DNA of 14,228 nt, taken from Trebonia sp. (GTDB lineage Bacteria; Actinomycetota; Actinomycetes; Streptosporangiales; Streptosporangiaceae). Within the stretch, counting starts at the first letter, position 1, and every line of letters begins with the position of its first letter. Positions 5,093-12,406 of the stretch are shown here, in pieces. A program made the translations under genes and the position numbers. The notes under the pieces were generated by a model. It did no database searches and was not told the DNA's origin. It saw nothing but the letters and a program-made list of their open reading frames with translations. The stretch spans positions 1-14,228 of the forward strand of contig JASHPP010000451.1 of assembly GCA_030038035.1 (NCBI GenBank), written 5' to 3'.

Positions 5093-5930
5093 AATGATGA
5101 ACTGACGAGCGGCCTTGGCCTGTAGGAACTCGCCTGTTGACCCTGGAGGGCCGAGGATCTTTCCCGTTGTCCGGACGGGTGAAGTAGGCGGCCGGGGTCA
5201 GGCCCGTCTCGCGGCGGAACGCGGCGACGAACGCGCTCGGGGTCTGGTAGCCGACGCGGTGGGCCACCCGTCCGACGGGCTCGCCGACCGCGAGCAGCGG
5301 CAGCGCCGCCTGCAGCCGCAGCAGCGTCCGCCACCGGCCGAACGGCATTCCTGTCTCCGCGATAAACGCCCGCGCCAGCGTCCGTTCGCTGGCGCCCACC
5401 GCGTGCCCCCAGTCCGCCAGCGTGCGCTGGTCGGCGAGGTCCTCGCGCAGCGTCCTTGCCACCGCCCCGGCGAGCGGGCCGTCCGGGAACGGGACGTCAA
5501 GCGTTTTGAGCGGGACCGGCTCCAGCAGGTCGGCGAGCAGCGCCTCGGCGCGGGCGCGCTTTTGGCTGGGCAGCGGCCCGGCGAGGTACCCGATCAGCTC
5601 GGCGAGCAGCGGGCTGGCCGCGACCGGCGTCGGCGCCGTCCAGCTCACCGGCGACAGGTTCGCCGGGACGAAGACGCTGCGCATGGTGGCGCGGCTGGCG
5701 GCGCCGGTCTCGTGCGGCACCCCGGGCGGGATCCAGAGCGCCCGGGTCGGCGGCAGCACCCAGGTGGCGCCTTCGGTGAGGACGGTGAGCACGCCGCTGG
5801 ACGCCCAGGCCAGCTGGTGGTCCACGTGGATGTGCCAGCTGAACACGGTGCCGCCGGGCATGGGGAAAGCCGCCACGACGATGCCGTCCGGCACGTTCGC
5901 CGGACGGCGACCCTGACCGGCTGACGACAC
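5091..5930 (-). CDS. AraC/XylS-family transcriptional regulator with cupin sensor domain
   Basis: This protein is 279 residues from GTG 5930. The N-terminal cupin-like sensor contains WHIHVDHQL (32-40) and IPPGVPHE (67-74). The C-terminal double helix-turn-helix carries LADWGHAVGASERTLARAF and VGRVAHRVGYQTPSAFVAAF, followed by FRRETGLTPAAYF, the hallmark end of AraC proteins. This layout is like the NimR-type AraC regulators that control a neighbouring gene. It is divergent from a methyltransferase gene, with 56 bp and a palindrome between them. The last 25 or so residues after AAYFTRP are polar and atypical for the family, and could be read-through into DNA altered at the element boundary. 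No clear ribosome-binding site is present; a leaderless transcript is possible. Confidence 0.88.
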   Translation of the reverse strand: MSSAGQGRRPANVPDGIVVAAFPMPGGTVFSWHIHVDHQLAWASSGVLTVLTEGATWVLPPTRALWIPPGVPHETGAASRATMRSVFVPANLSPVSWTAPTPVAASPLLAELIGYLAGPLPSQKRARAEALLADLLEPVPLKTLDVPFPDGPLAGAVARTLREDLADQRTLADWGHAVGASERTLARAFIAETGMPFGRWRTLLRLQAALPLLAVGEPVGRVAHRVGYQTPSAFVAAFRRETGLTPAAYFTRPDNGKDPRPSRVNRRVPTGQGRSSVHH

Positions 5931-5952
5931 AACATGGCAGCCTACGCGCTAG

Positions 5953-5968
5953 CAGGGCGTGCGCCCTG
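5953..5968. promoter_or_regulatory. Palindromic operator candidate in the AraC/methyltransferase divergent promoter
   Basis: CAGGGCG (5953-5959) and CGCCCTG (5962-5968) are perfect inverted arms separated by TG, in the middle of the 56-bp divergent spacer. AraC proteins usually bind direct repeats, so a different dimeric regulator, or plain secondary structure, is also possible. Confidence 0.4.
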
Positions 5969-5986
5969 GCCGTAGCGTCACATGTC

Positions 5987-6559
5987 GTGAACGAGAACCA
6001 CGCGAAGCTGCTCGGCACGCCCGAATGGGCCGCCTACCTGCACGAGGAGATCCTGCCCGCGGTCACGTCCGGCGTCGACCTCGGCGACGACATGCTGGAG
6101 ATCGGGCCAGGACCTGGCGCGGCGACCGAGTGGCTGCGGCACCGGGTCCGCCGCCTGGTCGCCGTGGAACTCGACGCGGACGCCGCGGCGGCGCTGCGGG
6201 CGCGGTTCGCCGGCACGAACGTCCGCGCGGTGGCGGGCGACGCGACGGCGCTGGGGTATCCGGACCGTTCGTTCGGCTCGGTCGGGATGTTCACGATGCT
6301 GCACCACGTGCCGACCCGCGCCTTGCAGGACGCGCTGCTGGCGGAGGCGCTGCGCGTGCTGCGGCCAGGCGGCACGCTGGTCGGCTCGGACAGCCTGGCC
6401 AGCGACCAGCTGCATCGCTTCCACGCGGGCGACACCTACAACCCGGTCGAGCCTGCGGCGCTGCTGACCCGGCTGCAGACGCTCGGCTTCGCCGAGATCA
6501 CGATCACGGCGGGGGAACGACTGCTGTTCCGCGCGCGCAAGGAGAAAGCCGGGGTGTAG
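5987..6559 (+). CDS. Class I SAM-dependent methyltransferase
   Basis: This protein is 190 residues from GTG 5987. The Rossmann SAM-binding motif I is LEIGPGPGA (37-45). The acidic end of strand 2 (VAVELDADAAAAL), the DAT/LxYPDxSF loop (GDATALGYPDRSFG) and post-motif strands (LRVLRPGGTLVGSD) follow in order. The substrate cannot be told from the sequence; small-molecule or quinone/lipid methylation are the usual roles of this size class. It is divergent from the AraC-type regulator, which probably controls it. No ribosome-binding site is obvious before the GTG. A GC-rich tandem repeat and stem follow the stop. Confidence 0.85.
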   Translation: MNENHAKLLGTPEWAAYLHEEILPAVTSGVDLGDDMLEIGPGPGAATEWLRHRVRRLVAVELDADAAAALRARFAGTNVRAVAGDATALGYPDRSFGSVGMFTMLHHVPTRALQDALLAEALRVLRPGGTLVGSDSLASDQLHRFHAGDTYNPVEPAALLTRLQTLGFAEITITAGERLLFRARKEKAGV

Positions 6560-6561
6560 CG

Positions 6562-6599
6562 CGGGCGGGACAGGTTCGGGCGGGACAGGTTCGGGCGGG
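6562..6599 (+). repeat. 15-bp tandem repeat, 2.5 copies
   Basis: CGGGCGGGACAGGTT occurs at 6562-6576 and 6577-6591, followed by CGGGCGGG (6592-6599). It lies directly downstream of the methyltransferase stop. It may vary in copy number by slippage. Confidence 0.8.
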
Positions 6600-6624
6600 C
6601 GGGCCCCGTCGTCGCGGGTCCGCC
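6598..6624 (+). terminator. GC-rich stem-loop between methyltransferase and mscS
   Basis: GGCGGGCCC (6598-6606) pairs with GGGTCCGCC (6616-6624) over nine positions, including one G-U pair, with a nine-base loop. There is no T-run. It may attenuate read-through into mscS. Confidence 0.4.
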
Positions 6625-6669
6625 GGTAGCCTCACCTGGAGCGGTCCTGTTCCCCCCGGGAGGCTTTCA

Positions 6670-7941
6670 GTGGTGCGGCACGTCCAGGCAGCGATGTTCG
6701 GCACGGACCACGCGCCGGACACGCTCACGGGCAGCTGCGGCGGCAACCCGGGCATTGCCTGCCGCCTGGTGTGGGACGTCACGCACGACGGCCAGCTGGC
6801 GGGCGTGGCGGGCAACTTCCTCGCCGGGCCGGTGCACCTGCTGCTGCGAGTGGGCTATGTCATCGTGCTCGCGCTGATCATCCGGGCGGTGCTGCACCGG
6901 CTGATCAACCGGATCACCGAGCGGGCGGCGGACACCATCCTGCCGCACTTCGGGAACGGGGTGTCGCCTTCGCTGCTCGCCCCCGGCCGGCTGCTCGCCC
7001 GGCGCAGGCACGGCGGTGCGCCGGGCGGCGACGAGGCGGGAGCCGCGGTGCTGCCGGAGTCGCTCACGCCCGACGAAGCAGCCGCTGTCGCGGAAGCAGA
7101 GAACTCGGTGCCCGCCGAGCGCAGGGCGCAGGCTCCGGGCGCGGCCGAGCCCGGGAGCACCGGGCCTAGCCACGCGGAGGTCGCCGCCGCCGCGGCCCGA
7201 GCCGAGCGCGCCTTGCTCGCCGAGCGTCGCCACCAGCGGGTGCTGGCACTCGGCTCGATCCTGCGCAGCGCGACGTCGGTCACGATCTTCAGCATCGCCG
7301 GATGCGTCGTGCTCGGCGACCTCGGGATCAACCTCGCCCCGCTGCTCGCCAGCGCGGGCGTGGTGGGCATCGCGATCGGTTTCGGCGCGCAGAACCTGGT
7401 CCGCGACTACCTCTCTGGCATCTTCATGCTGCTCGAGGACCAGTACGGGGTCGGGGACGTGATCACCGTCGGCGACGCCACCGGCACGGTGGAGACGGTC
7501 ACGCTGCGGATCACCCGGCTCCGCGACATCAACGGCATCGTCTGGCATGTCAGGAACGGCGCGATCGAACAGGTGGGCAACGAATCCCAGGGCTGGGCGC
7601 GCGCGGTGATCGACTTCCCCGTGCCCTACACGGCTAACCTGTCGACGATCAGGACCCTGTTGTCGAACGCCGCAGGGACGATGTGGAGCGAGCCGCCCTG
7701 GCGGATGGTCATGCTTGAGGAGCCCGAGGTGTGGGGCGCGCAGGAGGTGTCAAGCGACGAGATCACCATGCGGATCGTGGTGAAGACCGCGCCGCTGCGC
7801 CAGTGGGAGGTCGAGCGGGAGATGCGCGCACGGGTGAAGGCCGCCCTCGACGCCGCCGGCATAGGGACGGCCGCTGAGGAGGCCGCGGCGCCGGCGCCGC
7901 GGCACCGTCAGTCGCGTGGCGGCGAGCGCGGGTTAGGGTGA
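6670..7941 (+). CDS. mscS: MscS-family small-conductance mechanosensitive channel
   Basis: This protein is 423 residues. GTG 6670 was chosen because GGGAGG sits six bases upstream; the frame stays open much further upstream, through the methyltransferase gene, but that is not coding. TM1 is at about 53-71. After a cytoplasmic stretch of about 110 Ala/Glu/Arg-rich residues comes TM2 (about 202-218). The pore helix TM3 ([21 protein letters not shown]) leads into the MscS beta domain ([22 protein letters not shown] and [15 protein letters not shown]). It releases solutes under hypo-osmotic shock. The charged insert between TM1 and TM2 is unusual compared with E. coli MscS. The stop is seven bases before glbO, suggesting one operon, an arrangement I recall from other actinobacteria. 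Confidence 0.9.
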   Translation: MVRHVQAAMFGTDHAPDTLTGSCGGNPGIACRLVWDVTHDGQLAGVAGNFLAGPVHLLLRVGYVIVLALIIRAVLHRLINRITERAADTILPHFGNGVSPSLLAPGRLLARRRHGGAPGGDEAGAAVLPESLTPDEAAAVAEAENSVPAERRAQAPGAAEPGSTGPSHAEVAAAAARAERALLAERRHQRVLALGSILRSATSVTIFSIAGCVVLGDLGINLAPLLASAGVVGIAIGFGAQNLVRDYLSGIFMLLEDQYGVGDVITVGDATGTVETVTLRITRLRDINGIVWHVRNGAIEQVGNESQGWARAVIDFPVPYTANLSTIRTLLSNAAGTMWSEPPWRMVMLEEPEVWGAQEVSSDEITMRIVVKTAPLRQWEVEREMRARVKAALDAAGIGTAAEEAAAPAPRHRQSRGGERGLG

Positions 7942-7948
7942 TACCGAT

Positions 7949-8398
7949 ATGAGCGAGCAAACCGCACCGCCGCCGCGGACCTTCTACGAGGCTGTCGGCG
8001 GCGAGGACACGTTCACCCGGCTGGTGCACCGGTTCTACGAGGAAGTCGCCGCCGACCCGGTGCTGCGGCCGGTGTATCCGGCGAAGGACCTGGGACCCGC
8101 CGAGGAGCACCTGCGGCTGTTCCTCATCCAGTACTGGGGCGGGCCGGCCACCTACAACGAACTGCGCGGCCACCCGCGGCTGCGGATGCGGCACGCGCGG
8201 TTCCGGATCGGGGCGGCGGAACGCGACGCCTGGTTGCGGCACATGCGCACCGCGCTGGACGAACTGAACCTGGACGAGGCGCTGGACGCGCAACTGTGGG
8301 ACTACCTGGTGATGGCGGCGCACAGCCTGGTCAACGCCGTGCCCGAGAACGGGCCAAGCGCGGGCGGGCGGGGCGACATCGGCCTCACCCCTGCCTGA
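7949..8398 (+). CDS. glbO: Group II truncated haemoglobin
   Basis: This protein is 149 residues from ATG 7949, very close in pattern to Mycobacterium tuberculosis GlbO (trHbO). Haem-pocket residues are visible with a constant offset of seven from the M. tuberculosis numbering: Tyr B10 (Y30), Tyr CD1 (Y43), proximal His F8 (H82 in RMRHARFRI) and Trp G8 (W95 in RDAWLRHM). The family motifs [20 protein letters not shown] and AAHSLVNA are present. It binds oxygen, NO or peroxide-type ligands; a role in redox or NO defence is known for the family. An AGGG sequence about ten bases upstream lies within the mscS 3' end, supporting co-transcription with mscS. Confidence 0.95.
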   Translation: MSEQTAPPPRTFYEAVGGEDTFTRLVHRFYEEVAADPVLRPVYPAKDLGPAEEHLRLFLIQYWGGPATYNELRGHPRLRMRHARFRIGAAERDAWLRHMRTALDELNLDEALDAQLWDYLVMAAHSLVNAVPENGPSAGGRGDIGLTPA

Positions 8399-8415
8399 GC
8401 CCTTCGTTGGCCGGC

Positions 8416-8438
8416 CCGGACTACTTACAGAAGTCCGG
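8416..8438. terminator. Hairpin between convergent glbO and membrane-protein gene
   Basis: CCGGACT (8416-8422) and AGTCCGG (8432-8438) are perfect inverted arms with a nine-base loop, located at the meeting point of two convergent genes. It overlaps the last codons of the minus-strand gene. There is no T-run; a bidirectional terminator is plausible. Confidence 0.45.
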
Positions 8439-9002
8439 AAGGTTCTGGTGCAGAACCCGGCCTGCGGAGATTGACACGTCGAGGAGCGTGGTGGCGTTGC
8501 CGTCGGCATAGCGGCCGACGAGGACGTACTGGCCTGGCGGAAGATCGAAGTAGAACCTGTGGTTCTCGCTGACGTGCTGGCGGGCGGCGACGGCGGTCGG
8601 CAGCACGAGCCGGTATGTCTGGTAGGTCCTGTTGCTTTCACTGCCGACCAGCTCATAGGTCTGGTGGCCGCGCAGCGCCGTCACCGTTCCGGCGGCGTAG
8701 GGCTCCGGGCCCCTGGCGATTCCTAGTCCTTGGCAGGGATCGATGTACCCGGTCACCGCGCCGGTGTGCGCCGTCAGCGGGGCGGGACGGCTGGGGCCCC
8801 GGCGTGCCGCGGGGGCCGCTCGGCCGCCGGGCAAGATCCCTGCCCCGGCGAGGACGCCGCCGATGGCGGCCGCGATGGCGATCACCACCAGCGCGATCTT
8901 CCTGCGTCGCCGCCGCGCATGCGCGCGCGCCTCGGCTATCAGCGCGTCCGCCTCGGCCGGTGTCTGCGCGGCGGGTGCGGCGATCGGGGGCGCAGCCCTC
9001 AT
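8421..9002 (-). CDS. Membrane-anchored protein with small secreted domain, function unknown
   Basis: This protein is 193 residues from ATG 9002. The start was chosen because a leaderless promoter ends exactly there; a further in-frame start at 9074 would lie upstream of that promoter. The N-terminus is cytoplasmic and Ala-rich with a basic stop (RRRRRK). A TM helix follows (about 36-57, IALVVIAIAAAIGGVLAGAG), then a secreted domain of about 130 residues. Two Cys, in DPCQGLG and the C-terminal PDFCK, could form a disulphide. The end (FYFDLPPGQYVLVGRYAD and LLDVSISAGRVLHQNLP) looks like a small beta-sandwich of the carboxypeptidase-regulatory or prealbumin-like kind, which is inference. It lies downstream of ettA on the same strand but has its own promoter. 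Confidence 0.75.
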   Translation of the reverse strand: MRAAPPIAAPAAQTPAEADALIAEARAHARRRRRKIALVVIAIAAAIGGVLAGAGILPGGRAAPAARRGPSRPAPLTAHTGAVTGYIDPCQGLGIARGPEPYAAGTVTALRGHQTYELVGSESNRTYQTYRLVLPTAVAARQHVSENHRFYFDLPPGQYVLVGRYADGNATTLLDVSISAGRVLHQNLPDFCK

Positions 9003-9037
9003 GGTGCTAGTCTGGCTAGCACCATGTTCGGTGTCAA
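9001..9037 (-). promoter_or_regulatory. Leaderless promoter with perfect 10-bp inverted-repeat operator
   Basis: On the minus strand, TTGACA (9037-9032) is a consensus -35. A 17-base spacer leads to the -10-like CAGACT (9014-9009), and transcription would start at about the ATG (9002), giving a leaderless mRNA. ATGGTGCTAG (9001-9010) and CTAGCACCAT (9016-9025) are perfect inverted arms around TCTGG and cover the -10 and the start. A repressor bound here would block transcription; which one is not visible in the window. Confidence 0.65.
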
Positions 9038-9184
9038 GGTTGCCCGCGGGCCTTGTGCGGTTGGCCAGGCGCAATGCGACGTGGCGCGCCGGGACACCAC
9101 TCGCAGCGACCCTGGCCGCGAGGAGGCGCCACGTGGCCGTTCGGGATGAACTAAAACGAGCGGAGCCGCAGCCTTGCGACCGCC

Positions 9185-10849
9185 TCAGCCGCGGGTGAGC
9201 CTGCGGTAGGTGATGCGGTGCGGGCGGGCGGCCTCGGCGCCGAGCCGCTCGATCTTGTTCTTCTCATAGGCCTCGAAGTTGCCCTCGAACCAGAACCAGC
9301 TCGCGCCGCCCTCCCAGGCCAGGATGTGCGTGGCCACCCGGTCGAGGAACCACCGGTCGTGGCTGGTGATCAAGGCGCAGCCGGGGAACTCAAGCAGCGC
9401 GTTCTCCAGGCTCGCCAGGGTCTCCACGTCGAGGTCGTTGGCGGGCTCGTCGAGCAGCAGCAGGTTGCCGCCCTGCCTGAGGGTGAGCGCGAGGTTCATC
9501 CGGCCGCGCTCGCCGCCGGACATCAACCCGGCGGGCTTTTGCTGGTCGGCGCCCTTGAAGCCGAACGCCGCCACGTACGCGCGGCTGGGGATCTCGACGT
9601 TGCCGACGTGGATGAACGTCTGGCCGTCTGAGATCGCTTCCCAGACGTTCTTGTCCGGGTCGATGCGCTCGCGGTTCTGGTCCACGTAGGAGATCTGCAC
9701 GGTCTCGCCGATCCGGATGGTCCCCGCATCCGGCTTCTCCTCGCCGACGATCATCTTGAACAGCGTGGTCTTGCCGACGCCGTTCGGGCCGAGGACGCCG
9801 ACGATGCCGTTGGGCGGGAGGCTGAAGCTCAGGTCCTCGAACAGCATCCGGTCGCCGAAGCCCTTGTACAGGTCCGTGACCTCGACGACAAGGTTCCCCA
9901 GCCGCGGACCCGGCGGGATCTGGATCTCCTCGAAGTCCAGCTTGCGGTTCTTGTCGGCCTGGGCCGCCATCTCCTCGTATTTCTGGAGCCTTGCCCGGCT
10001 TTTCGCCTGGCGGGCGCGCGCGCTGGACCGCACCCAGTCAAGTTCGTCGTCCAGGCGCTTGCGGCGCTTGGCGTCCTTGGCGCCCTCGACCTTGATGCGG
10101 GCCGCCTTCGTCGCCAGGTAGGTCGAGTAGTTGCCCTCGTATGGGTAGGCGTGGCCGCGGTCGAGTTCGAGGATCCACTGCGCGACGTTGTCCAGGAAGT
10201 ACCTGTCGTGGGTGACCGCGACCACCGTGCCCGGATACTTCTCCAGGTGCTGCTCGAGCCACTGCACGCTCTCGGCGTCCAGATGGTTGGTCGGCTCGTC
10301 AAGCAGCAGCAGGTCGGGCTGCTGCAGCAGCAGCTTGCAGAGCGCGACCCTTCTCTTCTCGCCGCCGGACAGGCTCCTGACTTCCGCGTCAGGGGGCGGG
10401 CAGCGCAACGCGTCCATCGCCTGCTCGAGCTGGCTGTCCAGGTCCCAGGCGTCCTTGTGGTCGAGCTGCTCCTGGAGCTTGCCCAGCTGCTCGAGCAGTT
10501 CCTCGGAGTAGTCGACCGCCATCTTCTCGGCGATCTCGTTGTACGCGTCGAGCAGCTTCTTGGTCTCGGCGACGCCTTCCTCGACGTTGCCGAGCACGGT
10601 CTTGGTCTCGTTGAGCCGGGGCTCCTGGTCGAGCAGTCCGACGGTGTACCCGGGCATCAGGCGGGCCTCGCCGTTGGACACCGGCTCGACCCCGCCCATG
10701 ATCCTGAGCAGGGTGGACTTGCCGGTGCCGTTCGGTCCGACGACACCGATTTTCGCCCCTGGCAGGAAGCTCAGCGTAACGTCGTCGAGGATGACCTTGT
10801 CACCGTGCGCCTTGCGGACACCGCGCAGGGTGTAAATGAACTCCGGCAT
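9185..10849 (-). CDS. ettA: Energy-dependent translational throttle protein EttA (ABC-F ATPase)
   Basis: This protein is 554 residues from ATG 10849, the normal EttA length. ABC1 has Walker A GPNGTGKST (38-46), signature LSGGEKRRVAL and Walker B LLLLDEPTNHLD. The charged linker (AKDAKRRKRLDDELDWVRSS) is the tRNA-contacting part. ABC2 has Walker A GPNGVGKTT, signature MSGGERGRMNLAL and LLLLDEPANDLDVETL with catalytic Glu 468. EttA binds the ribosomal E site and gates the first peptide bond according to ATP/ADP level. The C-terminal GNFEAYEKNKIERLG is typical. One oddity is that residue 470 is Ala (GCC) where the family has Thr (DEPTND). It lies 24 bp downstream of the GGDEF gene on the same strand and may be co-transcribed. 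Confidence 0.95.
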   Translation of the reverse strand: MPEFIYTLRGVRKAHGDKVILDDVTLSFLPGAKIGVVGPNGTGKSTLLRIMGGVEPVSNGEARLMPGYTVGLLDQEPRLNETKTVLGNVEEGVAETKKLLDAYNEIAEKMAVDYSEELLEQLGKLQEQLDHKDAWDLDSQLEQAMDALRCPPPDAEVRSLSGGEKRRVALCKLLLQQPDLLLLDEPTNHLDAESVQWLEQHLEKYPGTVVAVTHDRYFLDNVAQWILELDRGHAYPYEGNYSTYLATKAARIKVEGAKDAKRRKRLDDELDWVRSSARARQAKSRARLQKYEEMAAQADKNRKLDFEEIQIPPGPRLGNLVVEVTDLYKGFGDRMLFEDLSFSLPPNGIVGVLGPNGVGKTTLFKMIVGEEKPDAGTIRIGETVQISYVDQNRERIDPDKNVWEAISDGQTFIHVGNVEIPSRAYVAAFGFKGADQQKPAGLMSGGERGRMNLALTLRQGGNLLLLDEPANDLDVETLASLENALLEFPGCALITSHDRWFLDRVATHILAWEGGASWFWFEGNFEAYEKNKIERLGAEAARPHRITYRRLTRG

Positions 10850-10873
10850 GTCTTCAAGCCTAGAGGCTTCCCG

Positions 10874-12223
10874 TCAGTGGCTGGTGTCAGGCGCGGTGTC
10901 GGCCGGGTCGTACAGGCATACCCGGTCCCGCCCGGTGTTCTTGGCGCGGTACAGGGCGAGGTCGGCGGCCGCAAGCAGCTCGAACAGGTCATCGCCGTGG
11001 CGGCCGAGCACCGCCACCCCGATCGAGATCGTGACGGACACCGCGGTGTCCCCCACCGGGACCTTGAGCGCGCTCGCGCCGCGGCGGAGCCGTTCGGCGA
11101 TCCGGCATGCCTCTTCTGCCTGGGTCTTCGGGAGGACGATGACGAACTCCTCGCCGCCGAACCGGCCGACGAGGTCGGACTCGCGGACCTGCTGCCGCAG
11201 CTCGGCGGCGAGCGCGCGCAGGACCTCATCGCCAGTGAGGTGGCCGTGCGTGTCGTTGACCCTCTTAAAGTGGTCGACGTCGGCGAGCAGCACCGCGACC
11301 GGCGCGCCGGCGCGCTGTGCCCGCGCGATCTCCACGTCGGCCTCGCGCTGCCACGCGACCGCGTTCAGCAGGCCCGTCTTGGCGTCCATCCGCGCCGCCG
11401 CCTTGAGCTGCTGGTGCATGAGGCTGCGCTGCAGCAGGACCACGGGCGGCAGCGCGACGCACAGCAGCAGCGGGCTGAGCGCGCACGCGATCGTGACCAG
11501 GATGCCCACGCACGTCTCGGTCAGGTCAAGCAGCATTCGCTCGCGGTCCCACAGCATGTCGGCCAGCTTGGCGCTGGGCTCGGCGAGCCAGGCGGCGACC
11601 GCGACAAGGCAGGTGTTGACCACGGCGAACACGATGGCGCACGCCACCGCGAGCGCCGCCTGCTGCGGCCTGGTGAACCACACGTGCGGCGGCGCGTACG
11701 TCAGCCAGCGGCTCGCCTCGCCTTGCTGCGCGATGGGGGTGAGCCACCGGAACAGGATGGACGCGCAGGCCCCGGCCAGGCCCAGAGCCGCCGAACTGAA
11801 CACCCGCCGGTAGATGGGAGTGCGGCCCACCCGCAGGAAGAGCAGCAGGCCAAGGACCGCGGGCGCGGCCAGCGCGTAGAACGGCGGCAGCAGGAGCGCC
11901 ACCGGCAGCCACCAGGCGGACAGCAGGTCCCTCGAAACGCCGGTGGGCTGGCCAAGCCGCCTGGTCGCCTCGATGCACACCGCGCCGCAGCCCATCAGCG
12001 CGACGAAGAGCAGTATGTCCCCCGCGCGCAGCGGCGTCTTCCCGAGTTCCCAGCCCGCCAGGGCGAGATAGGCGAGCAGCACCGCGGAGAGGTAGCCGAT
12101 CAGCGGCAGCGGCAGCGTGAGCAGCGGCCAGTACCACGGCCAGCGGACGAACCGCCGGAAGCCGCGCTGCCGCTGTCTTATCACGTCCTGGACTGCTGAC
12201 ATGCCTCCGCCTGTCGCTGCCAT
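10874..12223 (-). CDS. Membrane-bound GGDEF diguanylate cyclase
   Basis: This protein is 449 residues from ATG 12223; ATG 12202 is an alternative, and both have ribosome-binding-like sequences placed too close to be decisive. Several hydrophobic segments (at least six) fill about residues 30-280. The C-terminal GGDEF domain has DVDHFKRVND, the active site GGEEF (356-360) and, five residues before it, RESD (347-350), the RxxD inhibitory I-site. It should make c-di-GMP from two GTP with product inhibition. No EAL or PAS domain is attached, so the TM region is probably the sensor. c-di-GMP controls development in Streptomyces through BldD; a similar role here is inference. A large stem-loop lies upstream of its start, and ettA follows 24 bp downstream. 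Confidence 0.92.
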   Translation of the reverse strand: MAATGGGMSAVQDVIRQRQRGFRRFVRWPWYWPLLTLPLPLIGYLSAVLLAYLALAGWELGKTPLRAGDILLFVALMGCGAVCIEATRRLGQPTGVSRDLLSAWWLPVALLLPPFYALAAPAVLGLLLFLRVGRTPIYRRVFSSAALGLAGACASILFRWLTPIAQQGEASRWLTYAPPHVWFTRPQQAALAVACAIVFAVVNTCLVAVAAWLAEPSAKLADMLWDRERMLLDLTETCVGILVTIACALSPLLLCVALPPVVLLQRSLMHQQLKAAARMDAKTGLLNAVAWQREADVEIARAQRAGAPVAVLLADVDHFKRVNDTHGHLTGDEVLRALAAELRQQVRESDLVGRFGGEEFVIVLPKTQAEEACRIAERLRRGASALKVPVGDTAVSVTISIGVAVLGRHGDDLFELLAAADLALYRAKNTGRDRVCLYDPADTAPDTSH

Positions 12224-12319
12224 GACTTCCCCGACGTCCGATTCCGCCCAGCGCTGCAGGTAACTCTAGGTAACACAATAGATGCATCTCGTGCGCGCTG
12301 TGTGCAGAACCCGCATGTT

Positions 12320-12377
12320 GGGTGCCGCGCGTAGCCGATTAGTCGCCCCGAGTAATCTCCCGCTGCGTGCGGCACCC
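12320..12377. ncRNA. 58-nt two-part stem-loop between ssb and the diguanylate cyclase gene
   Basis: Bases 12320-12335 pair with 12362-12377 over 16 positions (14 Watson-Crick, two G-T). After a short internal loop, 12337-12345 pair with 12349-12357 over nine positions with one mismatch, closing on CCC. It lies 29 bases downstream of the ssb stop and about 100 upstream of the cyclase start, both read on the minus strand. It could be the ssb terminator, an attenuator or a 5' leader structure of the cyclase. There is no U-tract. No known riboswitch consensus was recognised. Confidence 0.5.
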
Positions 12378-12406
12378 TGGTAATGCGCCTTCGGGGTGCT
12401 GCGTCC

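Noticed and set aside
5959..7941. A 660-codon open frame spanning the methyltransferase and mscS
   Set aside because: Only the part from GTG 6670 has MscS features and a ribosome-binding site. The upstream part is an Arg/Gly-rich antisense-like reading of the methyltransferase gene in another frame.
10151..12199. A 682-codon plus-strand open frame opposite ettA and the cyclase
   Set aside because: Its translation is low-complexity Arg/Gln/Gly/Leu without motifs and lies antisense to two clear genes. It is a by-product of high GC.
12224..12406. c-di-GMP riboswitch before the diguanylate cyclase
   Set aside because: The paired structure does not show the conserved GEMM core that I could recognise; only a generic long hairpin is supported.
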